In this document: positions 5,619 through 5,947 of the stretch, piece by piece
Layout of the letters: the number at the start of each line of letters is the position of its first letter
Position numbering within the stretch: position 1 is the first letter of the stretch
Source of the DNA: Flavobacteriaceae bacterium
GTDB taxonomy: Bacteria; Bacteroidota; Bacteroidia; Flavobacteriales; Flavobacteriaceae
Direction of reading: 5' to 3'
Assembly (NCBI GenBank): GCA_018672145.1
Contig: JABHGH010000147.1
Location: forward strand, 1-5,947
DNA length: 5,947 bases
Notes under the pieces: model-generated
What the model was told of the DNA's origin: nothing
Database searches by the model: none
What the model saw: the letters and a program-made list of their open reading frames with translations, nothing else
Program-made: the position numbers and the translations under genes

Positions 5619-5947
5619 ATGGGGTTTTTTGACTTCTTAACCGAAAATATTGCAATCGATTTAGGTACTGCAAACACCTTAATTATTCATAATGACAACG
5701 TAGTTGTTGATAGTCCTTCGATAGTAGCACGGGATCGGGTTACGAATAAAATCATAGCAGTTGGTCACGAAGCAGCCCTGATGCAAGGGAAAACTCACGA
5801 AAACATCAAAACAATTCGTCCGCTTAAAGATGGAGTCATTGCTGACTTTGATGCTTCTGAGCAGATGATTAGTATGTTTATTAAAAATATTCCTGCACTC
5901 AAAAAAAGGTTTTTTACACCTGCTCTCCGAATGGTCATTTGCATCCC
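5619..5947 (+). CDS. mreB: Rod-shape determining protein MreB, 3' end missing
   Basis: MreB is the bacterial actin homologue that forms membrane-bound filaments guiding lateral cell-wall synthesis. From ATG 5619 the frame is open for 109 codons to the right edge. The N-terminus MGFFDFLTENIAIDLGTANT shows the short amphipathic membrane-binding stretch (MGFFDFL) and the phosphate-1 ATP-binding motif DLGTANT (14-20). It continues with SPSIVARD, AVGHEA, IRPLKDGVIADFDASEQM and the segment ending MVICIP, all matching MreB. Only about the first third of the usual ~340 residues is present. It starts 33 bases after purH with no Shine-Dalgarno and no hairpin between them, so it may be co-transcribed with purH. 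In flavobacteria mreC and the rest of the shape genes usually follow, which is not visible here. A rod-shaped cell is suggested. Confidence 0.96.
   Translation, partial: MGFFDFLTENIAIDLGTANTLIIHNDNVVVDSPSIVARDRVTNKIIAVGHEAALMQGKTHENIKTIRPLKDGVIADFDASEQMISMFIKNIPALKKRFFTPALRMVICI

Overview
The window is a compact, AT-rich stretch of chromosome from the phylum Bacteroidota, most likely class Flavobacteriia. This placement rests on the LptE-family lipoprotein with its YSFTGASIP motif, on the Bacteroidota-type short TPR protein ending in a LSLKYPEK / FADQIK block, on the absence of Shine-Dalgarno sequences before all six visible start codons, and on a TAnnTTTG-type -7 promoter box before purH. 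I cannot name the genus. Every gene is on the plus strand, the longest non-coding gap is about 117 bases, and I see no mobile element, CRISPR array, tRNA or rRNA.

Left part (1-1462): three tightly packed genes, lptE (5' end outside the window), a cytoplasmic TPR-like protein of unknown function, and secG. The first two overlap by 7 bases and secG follows after 4, so they are probably one transcript. The theme is envelope biogenesis: outer-membrane LPS insertion and protein export through SecYEG.

Middle part (1463-3538): a 117-base regulatory gap, then groES and groEL 12 bases apart, closed by a strong intrinsic terminator. The gap has repeated TGTCA words and a TGGCACG element that resembles the -24 half of a sigma-54 promoter. 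No CIRCE (HrcA) operator is visible.

Right part (3542-5947): a GAF-domain protein of the free methionine-(R)-sulfoxide reductase type starts only 3 bases after the terminator's T-run. Then come purH (the last two steps of de novo IMP synthesis) and the start of mreB (rod-shape actin homologue), which runs off the right edge. For purH, ATG 4059 is a better start than the upstream in-frame TTG at 4023, because a perfect TAnnTTTG box lies between them.

The gene content is conserved housekeeping. I found no evidence of an undescribed multi-gene system. The points worth a second look are the groESL control region, the terminator that abuts the next start codon, the His in place of the first Cys of the reductase, the PE-repeat tail on SecG, and the unusual lipobox of LptE.
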